From assembly GCF_014596745.1 (NCBI RefSeq), contig NZ_JABTCF010000002.1, positions 423,212 to 487,211 on the forward strand: a stretch of 64,000 bases of DNA. The letters are read 5' to 3'. Position numbers and translations under genes: made by a program. Positions 28,746 to 38,759 of the stretch are shown in pieces. Below the pieces are notes generated by a model. That model was given only the letters and a program-made list of their open reading frames with translations. It was not told the DNA's origin and made no database searches. Each line of letters begins with the position of its first letter. Positions within the stretch are counted from its first letter, which is position 1. The stretch comes from Maribacter aquimaris. GTDB lineage: Bacteria; Bacteroidota; Bacteroidia; Flavobacteriales; Flavobacteriaceae.

Positions 28746-29708
28746 ATGAAACTACAAACCCAGGTACCCTTACAACAGGTCAGTGATCAAATTGATTACC
28801 ATAGTCGTTTGTTGCTGATGGGGTCTTGTTTTGTAGAGAATATGGGTGCTAAATTGGATTATTTCAAGTTTAGGATACTTCAGAATCCGTTTGGAATCTT
28901 GTTTCACCCTAAGGCGATTGAAAAATTGATCTCGAAGTCCATTCAAGAGGAAGAATATACGGAAAGCGATATATTTTATCATAATGAACAATGGCATTGT
29001 TTTGATGCCCATTCTGATTTAAGTGATGCATCCAAAGAGAACTTGCTCTTGGAATTGAATAAAGGCTTATCCCAAACAAAGAAAGAGCTCTCAGTAACTT
29101 CCCACGTGTTGATTACCTTGGGTACCGCATGGGTTTATCGCCATATTGAAACCAATTCGGTCGTGGCCAATTGCCATAAAGTGCCCCAAAAAGCTTTTAC
29201 CAAGGAATTACTTTCCATTGAAGATATTAGTGAAAGCCTTGAACATACAATTGATGCATTGCTATCTGTTAATCCCAAGGTCAAGATTGTAATGACCATT
29301 TCGCCGGTAAGGCATCTCAAGGATGGATTTGTTGAAAACCAACGGAGCAAGGCACATTTGTTATCGGCCCTGCATCAGGTACTTCAATCGCGCAAATATG
29401 GGGAAGCCTTGAGTTATTTTGCTTCCTATGAGATTATGATGGACGAACTTAGGGACTACCGGTTTTACAAGTCCGACATGGTACATCCGAATGAATTGGC
29501 GGTGGATTATATCTGGGAGAAATTCAGCAATATTTGGATTTCTGGGAATGCCAGGCAAACCATGGCAGCTGTCGATGAAATACAAAAAGGCCTAAAGCAT
29601 CGAGCGTTTAATCCGGAATCGGAACAGCATCGGAAGTTTTTGGGAAAGTTGCATGAAAAAATCACAAGGCTGCAAAACTTACATCCATTCATGACGTTCA
29701 ACAATTGA
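28746..29708 (+). CDS. GSCFA domain protein
   Basis: 320-aa protein of the GSCFA family, an SGNH/GDSL-hydrolase-like fold. The family motif GSCFVENMG lies at about residues 26-34, and the C-terminal HPNELAVDYIWEKF supplies the Asp/His-like block. Substrate is unknown; many members are linked to surface or capsule carbohydrate. It is directly behind alaS. Confidence 0.85.
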   Translation: MKLQTQVPLQQVSDQIDYHSRLLLMGSCFVENMGAKLDYFKFRILQNPFGILFHPKAIEKLISKSIQEEEYTESDIFYHNEQWHCFDAHSDLSDASKENLLLELNKGLSQTKKELSVTSHVLITLGTAWVYRHIETNSVVANCHKVPQKAFTKELLSIEDISESLEHTIDALLSVNPKVKIVMTISPVRHLKDGFVENQRSKAHLLSALHQVLQSRKYGEALSYFASYEIMMDELRDYRFYKSDMVHPNELAVDYIWEKFSNIWISGNARQTMAAVDEIQKGLKHRAFNPESEQHRKFLGKLHEKITRLQNLHPFMTFNN

Positions 29709-29793
29709 ATTGGTCAGGTGGTCCAAATTCAGGGGCATCTATATGGAAGATTTGGGTTTTTTAGGAAATCAACGACTACTTTGAATTTAAGTT

Positions 29794-30420
29794 ATGAAAA
29801 GAATCTTAATCGGTGCATTAGTTACTTTGTCTTTGGTCTTGGTTGTACGATCTTGTTGGGATGACAGGGAAGAGAAGTCCATATTGAAGGAAAACTCCAT
29901 GCTCATCCAACAACAAATCAATAACGTGTCCAAATTGATTGTTACCGAAGGTCATTTTGCCGAGGTATATACCTATAAGGATTCCCAGGAATTATTTGGC
30001 GCTTTAATCACGGCCGATAAAAAAGCCTTGGTTGTTGTCAATGCTGAGGTTTTGGTGACCTATGATTTGGGTAGAATTGATTTTGAGGTCGATGAATTGA
30101 CCAAAACCTTGCGCATCAAAAGTATTCCCGAACCGGAAATTAAAATCAACCCTGACTTTGAGTATTACGATGTATCAGCGGATTATCTGAATCCCTTCAA
30201 TGCCTCGGATTACAATACGATCAAGAGGAATGTGCAAGCATCACTTATGAAAAAGATTGAGGCTTCCTCCTTAAGGTCGAATGCCGAAAATAGGTTGATC
30301 AGCGAGCTTTCCAAATTTTATATTCTAACCAACTCCATGGGTTGGACGCTGGTTTATGGCGATAGGAATATCGAAAATATCGATGGCTTAAGGGGGCTGG
30401 ACATAATTTCTACGGACTAG
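29794..30420 (+). CDS. DUF4230 membrane-anchored protein
   Basis: 208 aa with one N-terminal membrane helix (about 4-22). The DUF4230 domain covers most of the rest (QQINNVSKLIVTEGHFAEVY, KALVVVNAEVLVTYDLG). Function is unknown. It is 85 bp after the GSCFA gene; TACTTTG about 20 bp before the ATG may be part of its own promoter. Confidence 0.8.
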   Translation: MKRILIGALVTLSLVLVVRSCWDDREEKSILKENSMLIQQQINNVSKLIVTEGHFAEVYTYKDSQELFGALITADKKALVVVNAEVLVTYDLGRIDFEVDELTKTLRIKSIPEPEIKINPDFEYYDVSADYLNPFNASDYNTIKRNVQASLMKKIEASSLRSNAENRLISELSKFYILTNSMGWTLVYGDRNIENIDGLRGLDIISTD

Positions 30421-30433
30421 GGTTGGTTACCTG

Positions 30434-31690
30434 CTATTTTACGAAGGTATTTGCCCACTTTATATAGTTTTCCCAATCGTAATCCGTGACATCATGCTTG
30501 CCCGTGCGAATATGATACGCTACCGTATTTTGGATGGGGGCATTGGTCATGGGCATTTCCTTGGTGTCTATTCCTTTCTTGCCATATAATCCATAAACGG
30601 AGGACGCATAATAGGTAGAAAGGAACTCACCCCTTGGGTCGGCCCATTTGTCATCAAGTGCACTGGCCACGTATAAAGGTCTTGGTGCTACCAAAGCCAA
30701 TAATTGATGTTGGTCGACAGGAAGCGTTCTTTCATTGTTGTTGTATTTTAAAAAGCTATCTGCAAACCAATGCGGAAAAGAAGTGTTGATTTGCTCGATG
30801 GTTTCTCCGAATTTACGCCTGCTCAAGGCAGCACCGCCACAACCGGAATTATTGCTTATGACTCCTGCAAACCTTTTATCGGTAGCTCCGGCCCATAGGG
30901 CTGCTTTGCCCAATCGCGAATGTCCAAAAACAAATACTTTGGAGATATTGACGTCGCTTTCGAGGTAGTTCATCGCTTTGCTCAAACCAAAGGCCCAAGC
31001 CGAAATACTGCCCCACTCATTCGTTTTGGGCTTAGATTGTCCGTCTCTGTAAAATAGCGGATGTACGCCATCTGAGAAATCGTTTTTATCCGGGTCAATT
31101 TCACCATAGTATATCGTAGCAAGACCAAATCCATTGTCCAACATTTTTTCTATGGCCCATCGGTGTGTTCTTACCCCTCTGCTACTCTCAGACGCTTTGT
31201 TGTCCGTTATGCCCAAAGCATCATTGTTCTTTACCCAAGCTTTTGTGATTTGCACCTTCGGATCGTTGGTCACCGTATGATTGCCATAAAAATTATAACC
31301 AAGGAAAACAGGTGCTGTCGGATTTCCCTTTGGAAGATAAATAAGCATATAATAAGTAATGCTTTTTTTGTTCTTCTTTAAGGTAATGGCAATCTGTTTG
31401 CGCCTTGCTTTTCCGCCGTAGGCGTCATTGCTTTCTTCCAAAAGTTTAAATCCAAACTCATCCAGCCTATCGGGAACCTTTCCATAAACTTGCTTTTCAA
31501 AGAATTGCAAAATCTCACGGCGCCTGTTTTCTTCCCATTCCGTTTGATTGGTTATAAGGTTGCCACTAAAGGAAGTTAATACATCTGGCAGTGCAAATTT
31601 GGGAACCTTTGTTTCATCATAATTGGCCTGTGATTGGGCTTGGCATAGGGAGCCAAAAAAGAATAAAACGATTATAGTGTAGGTTTTCAT
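30434..31690 (-). CDS. Exported alpha/beta-hydrolase, CE15 glucuronoyl esterase-like
   Basis: 418 aa with a signal peptide (1-18). The nucleophile elbow GHSRLGK (Ser258) and the following AALWAGATDKRFAGVISNNSGCGG match CE15 glucuronoyl methylesterases and related acetylxylan-esterase-like enzymes. The C-terminal HDVTDYDW supplies the His. It would cleave ester links to glucuronic acid in plant or algal polysaccharides. No polysaccharide utilisation locus surrounds it. It may be co-transcribed with the hydroxylase gene upstream (32 bp gap). Confidence 0.8.
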   Translation of the reverse strand: MKTYTIIVLFFFGSLCQAQSQANYDETKVPKFALPDVLTSFSGNLITNQTEWEENRRREILQFFEKQVYGKVPDRLDEFGFKLLEESNDAYGGKARRKQIAITLKKNKKSITYYMLIYLPKGNPTAPVFLGYNFYGNHTVTNDPKVQITKAWVKNNDALGITDNKASESSRGVRTHRWAIEKMLDNGFGLATIYYGEIDPDKNDFSDGVHPLFYRDGQSKPKTNEWGSISAWAFGLSKAMNYLESDVNISKVFVFGHSRLGKAALWAGATDKRFAGVISNNSGCGGAALSRRKFGETIEQINTSFPHWFADSFLKYNNNERTLPVDQHQLLALVAPRPLYVASALDDKWADPRGEFLSTYYASSVYGLYGKKGIDTKEMPMTNAPIQNTVAYHIRTGKHDVTDYDWENYIKWANTFVK

Positions 31691-31722
31691 GGTATCGGGT
31701 TATTTAGGTTGGTTTATTATTT

Positions 31723-33486
31723 TCATTTGGTCGGATGGGTTTGTAAATTTTTGTGGACCAGTTTGATCCCGTCATCTATCAAATACCCTAATTTTGGCTG
31801 GCCTTGTTTTACTTTTTCCAAGTGTTCACGAATGGTAGCTGCAAAAACAATATCGCCATTTGATTTGGCTAGTTCATAGAGTTCTATGGGTAACAACCAG
31901 TCTTCAGGGTAATTCCCCTTAACTTCATTAAAGACTTTATTTCGTGAAATTGTAGTGTTCTTTCTTTCCCTAAAATCCCGCACTTGTTGGTAGAGTTGCT
32001 CCAACAGTATTCGTTTGTGGTCTTTCTTGGGTTTTTGTGTGAGTGTTTTTAAATTGTGCTGTATCAAGTTAAAGCTGTTTAGGTCGGCAGGGCCGTTAAA
32101 GGCCGATACAATGCGTTCCCCTATGGCCATATGATAAAGCTCGTCTTGGGATTGAAAAAGCAATTCGCCCTTGTGCCCAACAGCACAGTTTCTTAGGGTT
32201 ATTAGGATAATTTCCCCCCTCAAATTCCGGGTTCCTGTAATTATTTGACCGGTAACGTTTATCCCTCCCTCAAATTCAAGGGTAACTTGTTCACCTTCAT
32301 AAATATTATAGGCTTTAAGGTCTCGGGGACTCATATCTTCAATGGCCAGGTTAATGCCTTTCAGTTTTCCTAGTGGACTTCCAAAACCCGCGGGGTGTTT
32401 TTCGATCCCATGGCCCACGAGTTCCTTTTCTCGGTATGATAATGCCGTTGGTCCCTTGGTAAGAAAGAACACCGGTTTGCCCTCATGGGTGATTACCTTT
32501 TCAAAATTGCCCGAAATTTGAAGTCCGGTACTCAATTCTACAGTGCCGAGTTCCTTGGAGTGGATTAACTTATTGATACCCTTCAATCCGCCTTGTCGCA
32601 GTGCCATGGTGTTGGCAAACTCTTCCAAAACCTGGCTTAAAAAAGCAAAATCGGGGGTAATGAACAATTGAGGCTGTGGTTTTGTAATATCAAAGGCCGT
32701 ATGCGCGGCTTCCATGGAGTATGGTATTTTTTTAACGTTGTCCGTCATGCACCATGCGCTTTCACCTATGGAAGACAATAGGCCCGCACCATAGATTTTG
32801 GGGTTGTCCAAAGTACCGATAAGACCATATTCCACAGTCCACCAATGCAGATTGCGAATGAGGGCCATTTCACTGGGTTGCCCCATGTTCTGTTGTAGTT
32901 CCCCAATGTGTCTTTCCGCTGCGGTGACCTCACTGTTCGGAGTACCCGAAGCTTCTTTGATAATGGAGAGGTGGCGTACTGCCTCATACAATTCAAAATC
33001 CTTGGCACTCGAAATGGCTTTGCAACCGATTTCCCCAAAGCGCCTTAAATATTCGGCATATTCCGGATTGGCGATTATCGGGGCATGCCCGGCACCTTCA
33101 TGTATAATGTCCGGGGCAGGGGTATATTCAATGTGTTCCAATTGACGTATGTCCGAGGCAATGACCAACACATTATAAGCCTGGAATTCCATAAAGGCTG
33201 AAGGGGGAATGAATCCATCAACGGCAACGGCGGCCCAACCGATATCCTTAAGAATCCGGTTCATACCATACATGTTCGGAATTTGGTCAATTGAAATACC
33301 GGTTTTTTTTAATCCCTCCAAATAAGACGAATGTGCCACGCTACTCAGGTAATCCACATTTTTCCGCATTACATATCGCCATACAGCCTGGTCTATGGCC
33401 GTATAATCGGTATAATCCTGGGGCTTTATATATTGCCTCAAATGTTTTGGGAGCTTGTCTAGTATTGGATTACTCTCGTATGACAC
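31723..33486 (-). CDS. Pterin-dependent aromatic amino acid hydroxylase (phenylalanine 4-monooxygenase-like)
   Basis: 587 aa, far longer than the bacterial PhhA (about 260-300). The iron site is readable: HEGAGH with His129 and His134, and Glu219 in TVEYGL, followed by YGAGLLSSIGE. About 45 extra residues lie between the His pair and the Glu compared with animal phenylalanine hydroxylase. A C-terminal region of about 250 residues has no domain I recognise. The start is GTG 33486; an in-frame TGA two codons upstream excludes a longer form. It converts Phe to Tyr using tetrahydrobiopterin and O2. Confidence 0.85.
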   Translation of the reverse strand: MSYESNPILDKLPKHLRQYIKPQDYTDYTAIDQAVWRYVMRKNVDYLSSVAHSSYLEGLKKTGISIDQIPNMYGMNRILKDIGWAAVAVDGFIPPSAFMEFQAYNVLVIASDIRQLEHIEYTPAPDIIHEGAGHAPIIANPEYAEYLRRFGEIGCKAISSAKDFELYEAVRHLSIIKEASGTPNSEVTAAERHIGELQQNMGQPSEMALIRNLHWWTVEYGLIGTLDNPKIYGAGLLSSIGESAWCMTDNVKKIPYSMEAAHTAFDITKPQPQLFITPDFAFLSQVLEEFANTMALRQGGLKGINKLIHSKELGTVELSTGLQISGNFEKVITHEGKPVFFLTKGPTALSYREKELVGHGIEKHPAGFGSPLGKLKGINLAIEDMSPRDLKAYNIYEGEQVTLEFEGGINVTGQIITGTRNLRGEIILITLRNCAVGHKGELLFQSQDELYHMAIGERIVSAFNGPADLNSFNLIQHNLKTLTQKPKKDHKRILLEQLYQQVRDFRERKNTTISRNKVFNEVKGNYPEDWLLPIELYELAKSNGDIVFAATIREHLEKVKQGQPKLGYLIDDGIKLVHKNLQTHPTK

Positions 33487-33555
33487 CTTGATTCAGTTTA
33501 TAATTACTTTAAAGTTACGAAATTGAAATTATGTCTAGAAAAGAGAACATGGCAC

Positions 33556-33582
33556 AAAAAACCGCCCATTGAAGGCGGTTTG
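33556..33582 (-). terminator. Terminator of the DUF4136 gene
   Basis: AAACCGCC/GGCGGTTT stem with a 7-nt loop; on the minus strand it is followed by a T run. It lies just after the DUF4136 stop codon. Confidence 0.75.
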
Positions 33583-33588
33583 ATCTAT

Positions 33589-34158
33589 TTATTTTGAGGT
33601 ATTTCCTGGAGGGTATTGTTGCAGTATTTCCGTAACGAACTCCCTAATACGTTCTTCTTTCTTTTCAATATTATTGGAAGAGCTCAAGGATCCAACACCT
33701 TTGCCTTGCCATACGAGCTCTTTGTTTTTGGCATCGATCAAATCAATGTAGAGCGAACCTTGTGTTCGAGTACTTACGGCCGGGTTATCCCATCCCCATC
33801 CTGGACCATAACCGCCCCAGTAATAAGGACTCCATCCCCAACCAAAGCGACCGCCCCAGTAGTTATTGTAAACATCCACTTGTTCCCGTTCTTTAGTGAA
33901 TATACTGATCAGGACATCGGGGTCTTCAGATTTAACCAGGCCCCTTGAACTCAATTCCGAATCAATGGCCTTTAATATCCTCTTTTTATCCAAGTCCGAA
34001 ATATGGGCCTTGTCAATACCTGTCTTGTAAAAAGCATAGGTTTTGTAACTGTTGAAATTAGCGTCCTTATCATAATCGGATAAAACACGGACCGAAACAC
34101 AGGAACTCAAAAAAAGCAGTGCCACGATCGGTAGTGCGAGAATTTTCATTGTTTTCAT
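33589..34158 (-). CDS. DUF4136 lipoprotein
   Basis: 189-aa lipoprotein (LLFLSSCVSVRVLSDYDKD, Cys about 20). The DUF4136 domain covers the rest: NFNSYKTYAFY near the start, a Gly/Trp/Tyr-rich loop (WGGRFGWGWSPYYWGG), then SLYIDLIDAKNKELVWQG. Function unknown; outer-membrane lipoprotein likely. A clear terminator follows. Confidence 0.85.
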   Translation of the reverse strand: MKTMKILALPIVALLFLSSCVSVRVLSDYDKDANFNSYKTYAFYKTGIDKAHISDLDKKRILKAIDSELSSRGLVKSEDPDVLISIFTKEREQVDVYNNYWGGRFGWGWSPYYWGGYGPGWGWDNPAVSTRTQGSLYIDLIDAKNKELVWQGKGVGSLSSSNNIEKKEERIREFVTEILQQYPPGNTSK

Positions 34159-34233
34159 AACTTTTATTTCTTTTTGAATTAATGCTACCTAACATGTTTT
34201 TATGCTCAAAAATCGTGCCGAAAGTCTTGATTA

Positions 34234-34392
34234 TCACTGCGAATTCGTCTTGGGATCATATCCATATGGGCAGTGTCTACAGCCACTCTCACAACAATAG
34301 CCGCGTTTTAGGTGGTACTGTTCCGTAAAAACCCTAAAACCGGATTCTGAGAGGTAAAAATCGCCTTCTTCGGGTGGAATGTTTATTTTCAT
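34234..34392 (-). CDS. DUF5522 small protein
   Basis: 52 aa from ATG 34392, chosen because the family block FYLSESGFRVFTEQYHLKRG is directly preceded by this start; the longer open frame to 34542 has no family similarity. The conserved RGYCCESGCRHCPYG contains four Cys and one His and probably binds zinc or a cluster. Function unknown, cytosolic. Confidence 0.75.
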   Translation of the reverse strand: MKINIPPEEGDFYLSESGFRVFTEQYHLKRGYCCESGCRHCPYGYDPKTNSQ

Positions 34393-34596
34393 TTGGGGTG
34401 GAATGGTTTTTGTCCTGTTTTGTAAAATTAATGGTTTCTGTTGAAAAGTATACTTTAAAATAGCGAAAGCCTTGGTTTTAAAGGAACTTTGGCCAAAAAG
34501 TATCGTTGAACGAATTTGTTGGTAACAAGTCAGGATACACAAGGGAAGTCAAATTTTAACAATTATCTTTGAATAGAGACGTTATTATTACAGAAT

Positions 34597-34926
34597 ATGA
34601 TTCTAGTATTTAAACATTTTTTCTACAAAAATTATGTGGGCCTTTCCCTTTGGCCTTTCATATTTTTGAAAAATGATGCCTTAAAAGAGGATGTTTATCT
34701 TATTAATCATGAGAAAATCCATTTGAGGCAGCAAAAGGAATTGTTGATTGTCCCTTTTTACATTCTTTATATCTCTGAATGGATTATAAGATCACTGTAT
34801 TACTATGACAGTTATAAGGCTTATCAGAATTTAAGTTTTGAACGGGAGGCCTATCACAATGAAAAAAACTTGGATTATATTGCCAATCGTCCATCTTTCA
34901 GCTTTATTAAATATCTTTGGCGCTGA
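34597..34926 (+). CDS. Small membrane protein with HExxH motif
   Basis: 109 aa. A hydrophobic N-terminal portion, then HEKIHLRQQ (about residue 39, an HExxH-type zinc site) and another membrane segment (about 52-70). It resembles the short membrane-metalloprotease-like proteins found in Flavobacteriia (M56-like), but lacks a full peptidase domain. It overlaps the PLP-enzyme gene by 10 bp. Confidence 0.65.
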   Translation: MILVFKHFFYKNYVGLSLWPFIFLKNDALKEDVYLINHEKIHLRQQKELLIVPFYILYISEWIIRSLYYYDSYKAYQNLSFEREAYHNEKNLDYIANRPSFSFIKYLWR

Positions 34927-35843
34927 ATTTCATTCATGTGCAAACAGAGAATCAAAAAATAAATCTCCCAATACTGGAATCCAAAAGGATATCGCTCTTT
35001 ATAAAAAGGGAAGATCGTATCCATCCTTTTATTTCAGGGAATAAATATCGGAAGTTAAAGTACAATACCCGGAAGGCCATATCTGAAAAGTTCGATACCC
35101 TTCTGACTTTCGGGGGGGCATATTCCAATCATATAGCCGCTACCGCTTGTGCCGCCCAAGAAAATGGTCTTCAGAGTGTAGGTGTTATCCGTGGTGAGGA
35201 ATTGGCTTTTAAATGGCGTGACAATCCAACTTTGGCTACAGCGGCCGAAATGGGAATGCAATTGAAGTTTGTGCCAAGAAGTATTTATAAAAATAAGCAC
35301 ACGTCGGAATTTTCAGCTTATTTGAAATCAGAATACAATGATTTTTATCTATTGCCCGAAGGAGGCACCAATGATTTGGCCGTTAAAGGTTGTGAAGAGA
35401 TATTGACAGAGGGGGATAAGGATTTTGATATCATCTGCAGTAGTGTGGGTACAGGAGGTACCATTGCGGGAATTATCAATGCAACCGAACCGGAACAAAA
35501 GGTCTTTGGATTCCCTGCGTTAAAAGGGGATTTTTTAAAGGAAGATATTCGTAAATTTGTCAATAAGGATAATTGGGCATTACAAACTGATTATCATTTT
35601 GGGGGGTATGCGAAGGTATCCGTTGAGCTTATCGATTTTATTAATGATTTTAAACGTTCGACCCAAGTACCATTGGATCCGGTTTATACCGCTAAAATGT
35701 TGTTTGGGATAATGGATATGGTCAACAAGGATAGTTTTGAGCCCGGGACTAAAATATTAGCCATACATACCGGAGGTTTACAGGGAATTACAGGAATGAA
35801 CTCCAAATTGAAAAAGAAGAACTCACCATTGATTAACCTATGA
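34917..35843 (+). CDS. PLP-dependent D-cysteine desulfhydrase / ACC deaminase family enzyme
   Basis: 308 aa, fold-type II PLP enzyme. The PLP lysine lies in SGNKYRKLKY (about residue 43). TFGGAYSNHIAATA binds the cofactor phosphate side and SSVGTGGTIAG is the phosphate loop. It probably releases ammonia from D-cysteine or a similar amino acid; true ACC deaminase activity cannot be told from the sequence by eye. Overlaps both neighbours, indicating one operon with the glucosaminidase and hemL. Confidence 0.85.
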   Translation: MALNFIHVQTENQKINLPILESKRISLFIKREDRIHPFISGNKYRKLKYNTRKAISEKFDTLLTFGGAYSNHIAATACAAQENGLQSVGVIRGEELAFKWRDNPTLATAAEMGMQLKFVPRSIYKNKHTSEFSAYLKSEYNDFYLLPEGGTNDLAVKGCEEILTEGDKDFDIICSSVGTGGTIAGIINATEPEQKVFGFPALKGDFLKEDIRKFVNKDNWALQTDYHFGGYAKVSVELIDFINDFKRSTQVPLDPVYTAKMLFGIMDMVNKDSFEPGTKILAIHTGGLQGITGMNSKLKKKNSPLINL

Positions 35844-36682
35844 TGAAAAGACTGGTATTATTCACGATCTTAGGAATTATGCTGATTGGTTGCAAAGCCA
35901 AAAAGCGAACCACCCATTCCGATAGGTCAAATCACAAAACGGTAACAGTTGTAAAGGAAGAAGCCAATGAAGGCTATGATTCCAAGGGATTGTATCCATT
36001 ACCAAAGGATACAGGGAGGTTTCAAAGATTCTCTATAGGCTCTGTAGAGGAATATATTGAAACGTTTTCGGAAATCGCACAATATGAAATGAAGGCTTAT
36101 GGTATTCCAGCGAGTATCACCTTGGCCCAGGGTTTGTTGGAAAGTGGTTTGGGTAAAGGGGAGTTGGCCGTTAAGACCAACAATCATTTCGGTATTAAAT
36201 GCCATAAAGGCTGGCAGGGTGATTATGACTTTCATGACGATGATGAAAAAGGGGAGTGTTTTCGAAAATATAACCACCCCATGTATTCCTATCGAGATCA
36301 TAGCGAGTTTTTATCCAGCCGGGCCCGATATGCCTTTTTATTCGACTATGGCACTACCGACTATAAACGTTGGGCCAAAGGACTTCGCCAGGCAGGTTAT
36401 GCCACAGATCACAGATATCCACAAAAACTGATATACCTAATAGAGAAGCACAAGCTATACAGATTCGATAAAGGGGTACAATTGAACTATGCAGTTGCCA
36501 GCAGGGAACCAAAATCTTTTAAAAACAAGATACATGTGGTTCAAAAGGGGGATACCCTGTATTCATTATCAAGAAGATATTTTATTTCTGTCGACGAGAT
36601 AAAAAGAATGAACAATATGAATTCCAATAATTTGGCCATTGGACAGGAAATTACTGTCAAGACCGAATCGGGTAAAAAATAA
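35840..36682 (+). CDS. LysM-tailed N-acetylglucosaminidase (peptidoglycan hydrolase)
   Basis: 280 aa lipoprotein ([10 protein letters not shown], Cys about 16). The glucosaminidase domain (about 70-200) has [18 protein letters not shown] with the catalytic Glu and [11 protein letters not shown]-terminal LysM domain (about 232-275, [18 protein letters not shown]) anchors it to peptidoglycan. It overlaps the upstream PLP gene by 4 bp and hemL by 1 bp. Confidence 0.92.
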   Translation: MMKRLVLFTILGIMLIGCKAKKRTTHSDRSNHKTVTVVKEEANEGYDSKGLYPLPKDTGRFQRFSIGSVEEYIETFSEIAQYEMKAYGIPASITLAQGLLESGLGKGELAVKTNNHFGIKCHKGWQGDYDFHDDDEKGECFRKYNHPMYSYRDHSEFLSSRARYAFLFDYGTTDYKRWAKGLRQAGYATDHRYPQKLIYLIEKHKLYRFDKGVQLNYAVASREPKSFKNKIHVVQKGDTLYSLSRRYFISVDEIKRMNNMNSNNLAIGQEITVKTESGKK

Positions 36683-37974
36683 TGATGATTTATAAAAGAA
36701 GTAGTGCCTTGTTTGCAGAGGCCAAGAAGTATATTCCAGGCGGTGTTAATTCACCCGTTCGTGCATTTAATGCTGTTGGGGGTGATCCTGTTTTTGTAAA
36801 AAGTGCCAAAGGGGCCTATTTGTATGATGAGGATGGGAATAAGCTAATCGATTATATCGCATCATGGGGTCCACTTATTTTAGGGCACGCCTATGAACCG
36901 ATTATCGAAGCGGTTATAGAAAAGGCTCGGAAAGGTACCTCATTTGGTATGCCGACCGAAATTGAAACGGCTTTGGCGAAGCTTGCCGTTACCATGGTTC
37001 CCAATATAGATAAAATAAGGTTTGTCAATAGTGGTACCGAAGCCTGTATGAGTGCCGTGCGTTTGGCACGGGGTTATACCGGTAAGGATAAGATCATAAA
37101 ATTCGCAGGGTGTTATCACGGACATTCCGATTCTTTTTTGATACAGGCAGGTAGTGGGGCAATGACCTTTGGTAGCCCCAATAGTCCGGGGGTGACCCAA
37201 GGGACGGCCAAGGATACCTTGTTGGCAACCTATAATGACTTGGAAAGTGTAAAGGAATTGACTAAGGCCAATAAAGGGACTATTGCCGCTGTTATCATTG
37301 AGCCTATTGCGGGGAATATGGGATGTATCGTTCCATCCGATGGATTTATCAAGGGACTTAGGGAACTTTGTACACAAGAAGGTATCTTGTTGATTTTTGA
37401 TGAGGTAATGACCGGTTTCCGATTGGGAAAAGGCGGTGCCCAAGAAGCTTTGGGTGTCAATGCCGATATTGTAACCTTTGGTAAGGTTATCGGTGGGGGA
37501 ATGCCTGTAGGTGCCTTTGCGGCAAAAGAAAAAATCATGAATCATTTGGCGCCGGACGGACCTGTTTACCAGGCAGGGACCTTAAGCGGGAATCCTTTAG
37601 CGATGAGTGCCGGATTGGCCATGCTCACCGAATTGGAAGCGAATCCGAATGTATTTAAAAGCTTGGCGGATAAAACAGCCTACCTACACAAAGGGATGGA
37701 GGAAGTTTTGGTAAAAAATGGTATTCCACATCAAATCAATCGATTTGGAAGTATGATGTCGGTACATTTTACGGATGAACCTGTTGTAGATTTCAAATCA
37801 TCGGCCAAAGGGAACAATGATACGTTTAAAAAATATTTTCATGGCATGTTGCAACAAGGAATTTACTTGCCGCCCAGTGCCTTTGAAAGCTACTTCCTGA
37901 ATGACGCCCTTTCGTATAGTGATTTGGATTTTACGATAAAGGCTTTGGAGAAAATAGTGGATGGACTAAAATAA
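36682..37974 (+). CDS. hemL: Glutamate-1-semialdehyde 2,1-aminomutase
   Basis: 430-aa PLP aminotransferase of the C5 pathway that makes 5-aminolevulinate for heme. Signature [11 protein letters not shown] at the start, [15 protein letters not shown], and the PLP lysine in [12 protein letters not shown] (Lys268). The length is standard. Two adjacent ATGs (36682, 36685) are possible starts. A strong terminator follows. Confidence 0.97.
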   Translation: MMIYKRSSALFAEAKKYIPGGVNSPVRAFNAVGGDPVFVKSAKGAYLYDEDGNKLIDYIASWGPLILGHAYEPIIEAVIEKARKGTSFGMPTEIETALAKLAVTMVPNIDKIRFVNSGTEACMSAVRLARGYTGKDKIIKFAGCYHGHSDSFLIQAGSGAMTFGSPNSPGVTQGTAKDTLLATYNDLESVKELTKANKGTIAAVIIEPIAGNMGCIVPSDGFIKGLRELCTQEGILLIFDEVMTGFRLGKGGAQEALGVNADIVTFGKVIGGGMPVGAFAAKEKIMNHLAPDGPVYQAGTLSGNPLAMSAGLAMLTELEANPNVFKSLADKTAYLHKGMEEVLVKNGIPHQINRFGSMMSVHFTDEPVVDFKSSAKGNNDTFKKYFHGMLQQGIYLPPSAFESYFLNDALSYSDLDFTIKALEKIVDGLK

Positions 37975-37999
37975 AAAAAGGCGCTACTAGCGCCTTTTT
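37975..37999 (+). terminator. Terminator after hemL (bidirectional)
   Basis: GGCGCT/AGCGCC stem flanked by A5 and T5, loop of 3. It lies a few bases after the hemL stop and can also serve the convergent gene at 38016. Confidence 0.85.
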
Positions 38000-38015
38000 C
38001 ATTTTGTGTACAATC

Positions 38016-38456
38016 TTATTTTTTTCTTTTGGATTGCTTTCCTTTCTTTTGGTCACGATCACCTCTTTTTTTACGGGTCATTTCCCATTTGGCATATTGA
38101 TCGTCATTTAGAATATTTTTAAGGGCCGCTTTGTGGGCTATAGCGGCATCAAGTCGTTCTGACTGCATTGCATACTTTTCCTCGGAAGTTAGTTTGTTGC
38201 GTTCTCCCGAATCCCTTAACGCCCTACGCTCATCCATTTTTGCTTTTCTTTTTTTGGCGTTTTCCAAGTTCAAAGCTAGGATTTTAGTTTGCTGGGCATC
38301 GGTAAGATCTAAATCCAATGTCATTTTTTTGGTCTGAAGGGTGGCCATCTGTTCGGCGGTCATATCCTTCATCGAATTTCTTTTCCCGTCTTTTCTTTGT
38401 TGTGCCATAGCGGTAGTACCTACTATCAAGGCAATCAATACTATTACTTTTTTCAT
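38016..38456 (-). CDS. DUF4890/Spy-like small exported protein
   Basis: 146 aa from ATG 38456, where a good signal peptide begins (MKKVIVLIALIVGTTAMAQ); the longer frame upstream lacks one. The mature protein is highly basic and helical, with the LTDAQQTKILAL repeat of Spy/DUF4890 proteins and a Lys/Arg-rich tail. Probably a periplasmic helper or stress protein; function not proven. Confidence 0.75.
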   Translation of the reverse strand: MKKVIVLIALIVGTTAMAQQRKDGKRNSMKDMTAEQMATLQTKKMTLDLDLTDAQQTKILALNLENAKKRKAKMDERRALRDSGERNKLTSEEKYAMQSERLDAAIAHKAALKNILNDDQYAKWEMTRKKRGDRDQKKGKQSKRKK

Positions 38457-38559
38457 GTGTTTTGTTTTTAATGAATTTTGATAGTAGGACAGCACAATAC
38501 CCCGAAGGTTTAATAACAGTATTTGATTTGTGTTTAGTTTAACAAAATTAGGCAAGCAA

Positions 38560-38589
38560 AAAGGGCAAGAAGATGTCTCCTTGCCCTTT
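38560..38589 (-). terminator. Terminator of the 25-aa peptide gene
   Basis: AAAGGGCAAG/CTTGCCCTTT, a perfect 10-bp stem, followed on the minus strand by a T run. It lies about 65 bp after the stop codon of the small reading frame at 38655-38732. Confidence 0.7.
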
Positions 38590-38654
38590 GTGAAAATCCT
38601 TGAAAAATTTAAAGTAGGTATGTAGGGCTACTTTAATTTTTTTTATTGGAGTTA

Positions 38655-38732
38655 TTAATGGTTGTAATGAAAATATACTTTAAAGAGTAGCATTAAAACC
38701 ATGTAAGTTCCTAAAGCTATAAAATAGGTCAT
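38655..38732 (-). CDS. Small membrane peptide, 25 aa
   Basis: A short reading frame with ATG at 38732 and tandem stop codons encodes MTYFIALGTYMVLMLLFKVY, then FHYNH. It is a single membrane helix with a His/Asn-containing end. Three signals support it: TATCTTTG at 38760-38767 (minus strand) ends 27 nt before the start codon, the stop is doubled, and a perfect 10-bp terminator lies downstream. I do not know the function. It could be an accessory subunit-type peptide of a membrane complex. Confidence 0.5.
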   Translation of the reverse strand: MTYFIALGTYMVLMLLFKVYFHYNH

Positions 38733-38759
38733 AATATGTGGGGGTTTTGATTATACCAT

